Shown here one piece after another: positions 7,294-8,275 of a stretch of 8,275 nt of DNA. Position 1 is the stretch's first letter. Each line of letters begins with the position of its first letter. A model generated the notes under the pieces. The model saw only the letters and a program-made list of their open reading frames with translations. It was not told the DNA's origin and ran no database searches. The position numbers and the translations under genes are program-made. Origin of the DNA: CAWVVV01 sp964629165 (GTDB lineage Bacteria > Verrucomicrobiota > Verrucomicrobiia > Opitutales > Oceanipulchritudinaceae); the NCBI GenBank assembly GCA_964629165.1, contig CAZVQJ010000133.1, positions 1 to 8,275 on the forward strand, in the 5' to 3' direction.

Positions 7294-7328
7294 GCCGCGA
7301 CGAGCGCCCTGCGGCACTTCGTTGCGGC
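7294..7328 (+). other. GC-rich hairpin between sucB and lpd
   Basis: Arms gccgcgacga (7294-7303) and tcgttgcggc (7319-7328) pair over 10 positions with one G-U wobble. The adjoining 7304/7318 adds another wobble, and an inner GCC/GGC (7306-7308 with 7313-7315) can close a small apical loop. The element sits in the 70-base gap between sucB and lpd. No uninterrupted T run follows; the downstream sequence is a mixed T/C tract, so it is not a standard intrinsic terminator. It may be a partial terminator, a processing or stabilising structure that sets lpd level relative to sucAB, or an incidental GC-rich fold. Confidence 0.5.
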
Positions 7329-7352
7329 CCGCCAGTCAACTTTCCTCTTTCC

Positions 7353-8275
7353 ATGAGTGATTCATTCGACCTCATCGTCATCGGCTCCGGACCCGGCGGC
7401 TACGTCTGCGCCATCCGGGCGGCCCAGCTCGGTCTGAAGGCCGCCATTGTCGAAAAAGATCCCGTTGTCGGCGGGACCTGCCTCAATATCGGCTGCATTC
7501 CAAGCAAGGCCCTCCTCCACTCTTCCCACCTCTTCCATGCCGCCCGGCATGGCGCGCATCACGGAATCGCTGGCGCACAGGTGGAACTCGACCTCGTCGC
7601 GATGATGAAGCGCAAGGACAAGGTTGTCGAACAACTCGGCAAGGGCGTCCAGACTCTCCTCCAGCAACGCAAGATCACCGTCTTCCACGGTCATGGCCGG
7701 TTGGCCGGGAACCAGGAAGTGGAGATCACGGACGAGTCGGGGAAGCAGGCCATCTCCGCTCCGAACATCGTAATCGCAACCGGTTCCCAACCGGTCGAAC
7801 TGCCCTTTCTGCCCTTTAACGGAAAGACCGTTGTGAGCAGTAACGAGGCGATTGCCTTTGACGCCGTTCCCGAGTCGCTCGTTGTCATTGGGGCCGGTGC
7901 GATCGGACTCGAGCTAGGCTCTGTCTGGAGACGACTCGGCAGCGAAGTCAGCGTGGTTGAGTTCCTTCCAACGATTGCCGGCGGCGTGGATGACGACGTG
8001 AGCAAACTCGCCGAGCGGATCTTCAAGAAGCAGGGCTTCAGAATCGATACGCAGACAAAAGTGATCGGTGCCGAAGAAAAGGATGGAAAGATCATCCTGA
8101 CCGCAGAGCGCAAAGGCAAACCCGTCAGCTACACCGCCGACAAGGTGCTCGTTTCGGTGGGTCGCAAGGCTTTCACCGATGAACTGGGCCTCGACAAGGT
8201 CGGAATCACCACGGATGAGCGCGGGCGCATCCCGGTCGATCATCAACTGCGCACAAAGGTGGAAGGGATCCGGGC
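7353..8275 (+). CDS. lpd: Dihydrolipoyl dehydrogenase, E3 (3' end beyond the window)
   Basis: This flavoprotein reoxidises dihydrolipoyl groups on SucB, passing electrons through a disulfide and FAD to NAD+. The window holds the first 307 codons of an expected 460-470 or so; the frame is open to the last base. The FAD-binding motif GSGPGG is at 11-16. The redox disulfide C43/C48 lies in GGTCLNIGCIPSKAL (40-54), the exact lipoamide-dehydrogenase form of the active site. ATGSQP (142-147) follows, then the NAD-binding GAGAIG at 180-185, with E203 in the usual position for NAD+ rather than NADP+ preference, and VSVGR at 267-271. The second FAD motif (A-x-GD) and the C-terminal His-Glu pair should lie past the window end. 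The ATG is 70 bases after sucB, with a T/C-rich leader and no Shine-Dalgarno. In this position it is the complex's own E3, though it may also serve pyruvate dehydrogenase or glycine cleavage. Confidence 0.96.
   Translation, partial: MSDSFDLIVIGSGPGGYVCAIRAAQLGLKAAIVEKDPVVGGTCLNIGCIPSKALLHSSHLFHAARHGAHHGIAGAQVELDLVAMMKRKDKVVEQLGKGVQTLLQQRKITVFHGHGRLAGNQEVEITDESGKQAISAPNIVIATGSQPVELPFLPFNGKTVVSSNEAIAFDAVPESLVVIGAGAIGLELGSVWRRLGSEVSVVEFLPTIAGGVDDDVSKLAERIFKKQGFRIDTQTKVIGAEEKDGKIILTAERKGKPVSYTADKVLVSVGRKAFTDELGLDKVGITTDERGRIPVDHQLRTKVEGIR

Noticed and set aside
6194..7381. Long antisense open frame across sucB
   Set aside because: The + strand encodes a full E2 with all domains; the antisense product is Arg/Asp/Gly-rich without motifs.
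1..8275. A previously undescribed system, mobile element, CRISPR array or RNA gene
   Set aside because: Apart from the left-end junction, every substantial open region is accounted for by a known transporter ATPase, a TPR protein or the 2-oxoglutarate dehydrogenase genes. I saw no direct-repeat arrays, transposase motifs, tRNA-like folds or rRNA segments.

Overview
The window carries a compact, GC-rich, almost gap-free block of genes, all on the + strand. Codons strongly prefer G or C in third position. The content is an oligopeptide/dipeptide-type ABC transporter ATPase pair, a membrane-anchored TPR protein of a style common in Verrucomicrobiota and Planctomycetota, and then the three genes of the 2-oxoglutarate dehydrogenase complex. 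This suggests a heterotrophic bacterium with an oxidative TCA cycle. My best guess is Verrucomicrobiota (Opitutae-like), but that is an inference from protein style, not something the sequence proves.

Layout: (1) Positions 1 to about 95 do not belong to the gene that follows. Read on the - strand they encode a hydrophobic segment resembling a SecF-type membrane protein. They meet the + strand ATPase gene at a perfect 12-base palindrome (82-93). (2) About 84-608 is the C-terminal part of an OppD/DppD-like ATPase; its Walker A, Q-loop and signature motif are absent. (3) 605-1606 is a complete OppF/DppF-like ATPase that overlaps it by ATGA. (4) 1628-3094 is a 488-residue TPR protein with one N-terminal membrane anchor, probably on the same transcript. 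(5) 3095-3266 is a less GC-rich intergenic stretch, the only plausible internal promoter region. (6) 3267-6041 sucA (E1), 6059-7282 sucB (E2) and 7353 to the window end lpd (E3, partial) form a sucA-sucB-lpd operon.

Functionally there are two units. The first would energise peptide uptake, through two ATPases working with permeases and a binding protein not in the window, and includes a TPR scaffold of unknown role. The second converts 2-oxoglutarate, CoA and NAD+ to succinyl-CoA, CO2 and NADH. SucA decarboxylates and reductively succinylates the lipoyl arm of SucB, SucB transfers succinyl to CoA, and Lpd reoxidises the dihydrolipoyl group.

I found no mobile element, CRISPR array, tRNA/rRNA gene or clearly new system. 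The points most worth checking are the inverted junction at the left end, loss of the usual C-terminal cysteines in both ATPases, a strong hairpin between sucB and lpd, and the lack of Shine-Dalgarno sequences before most genes.
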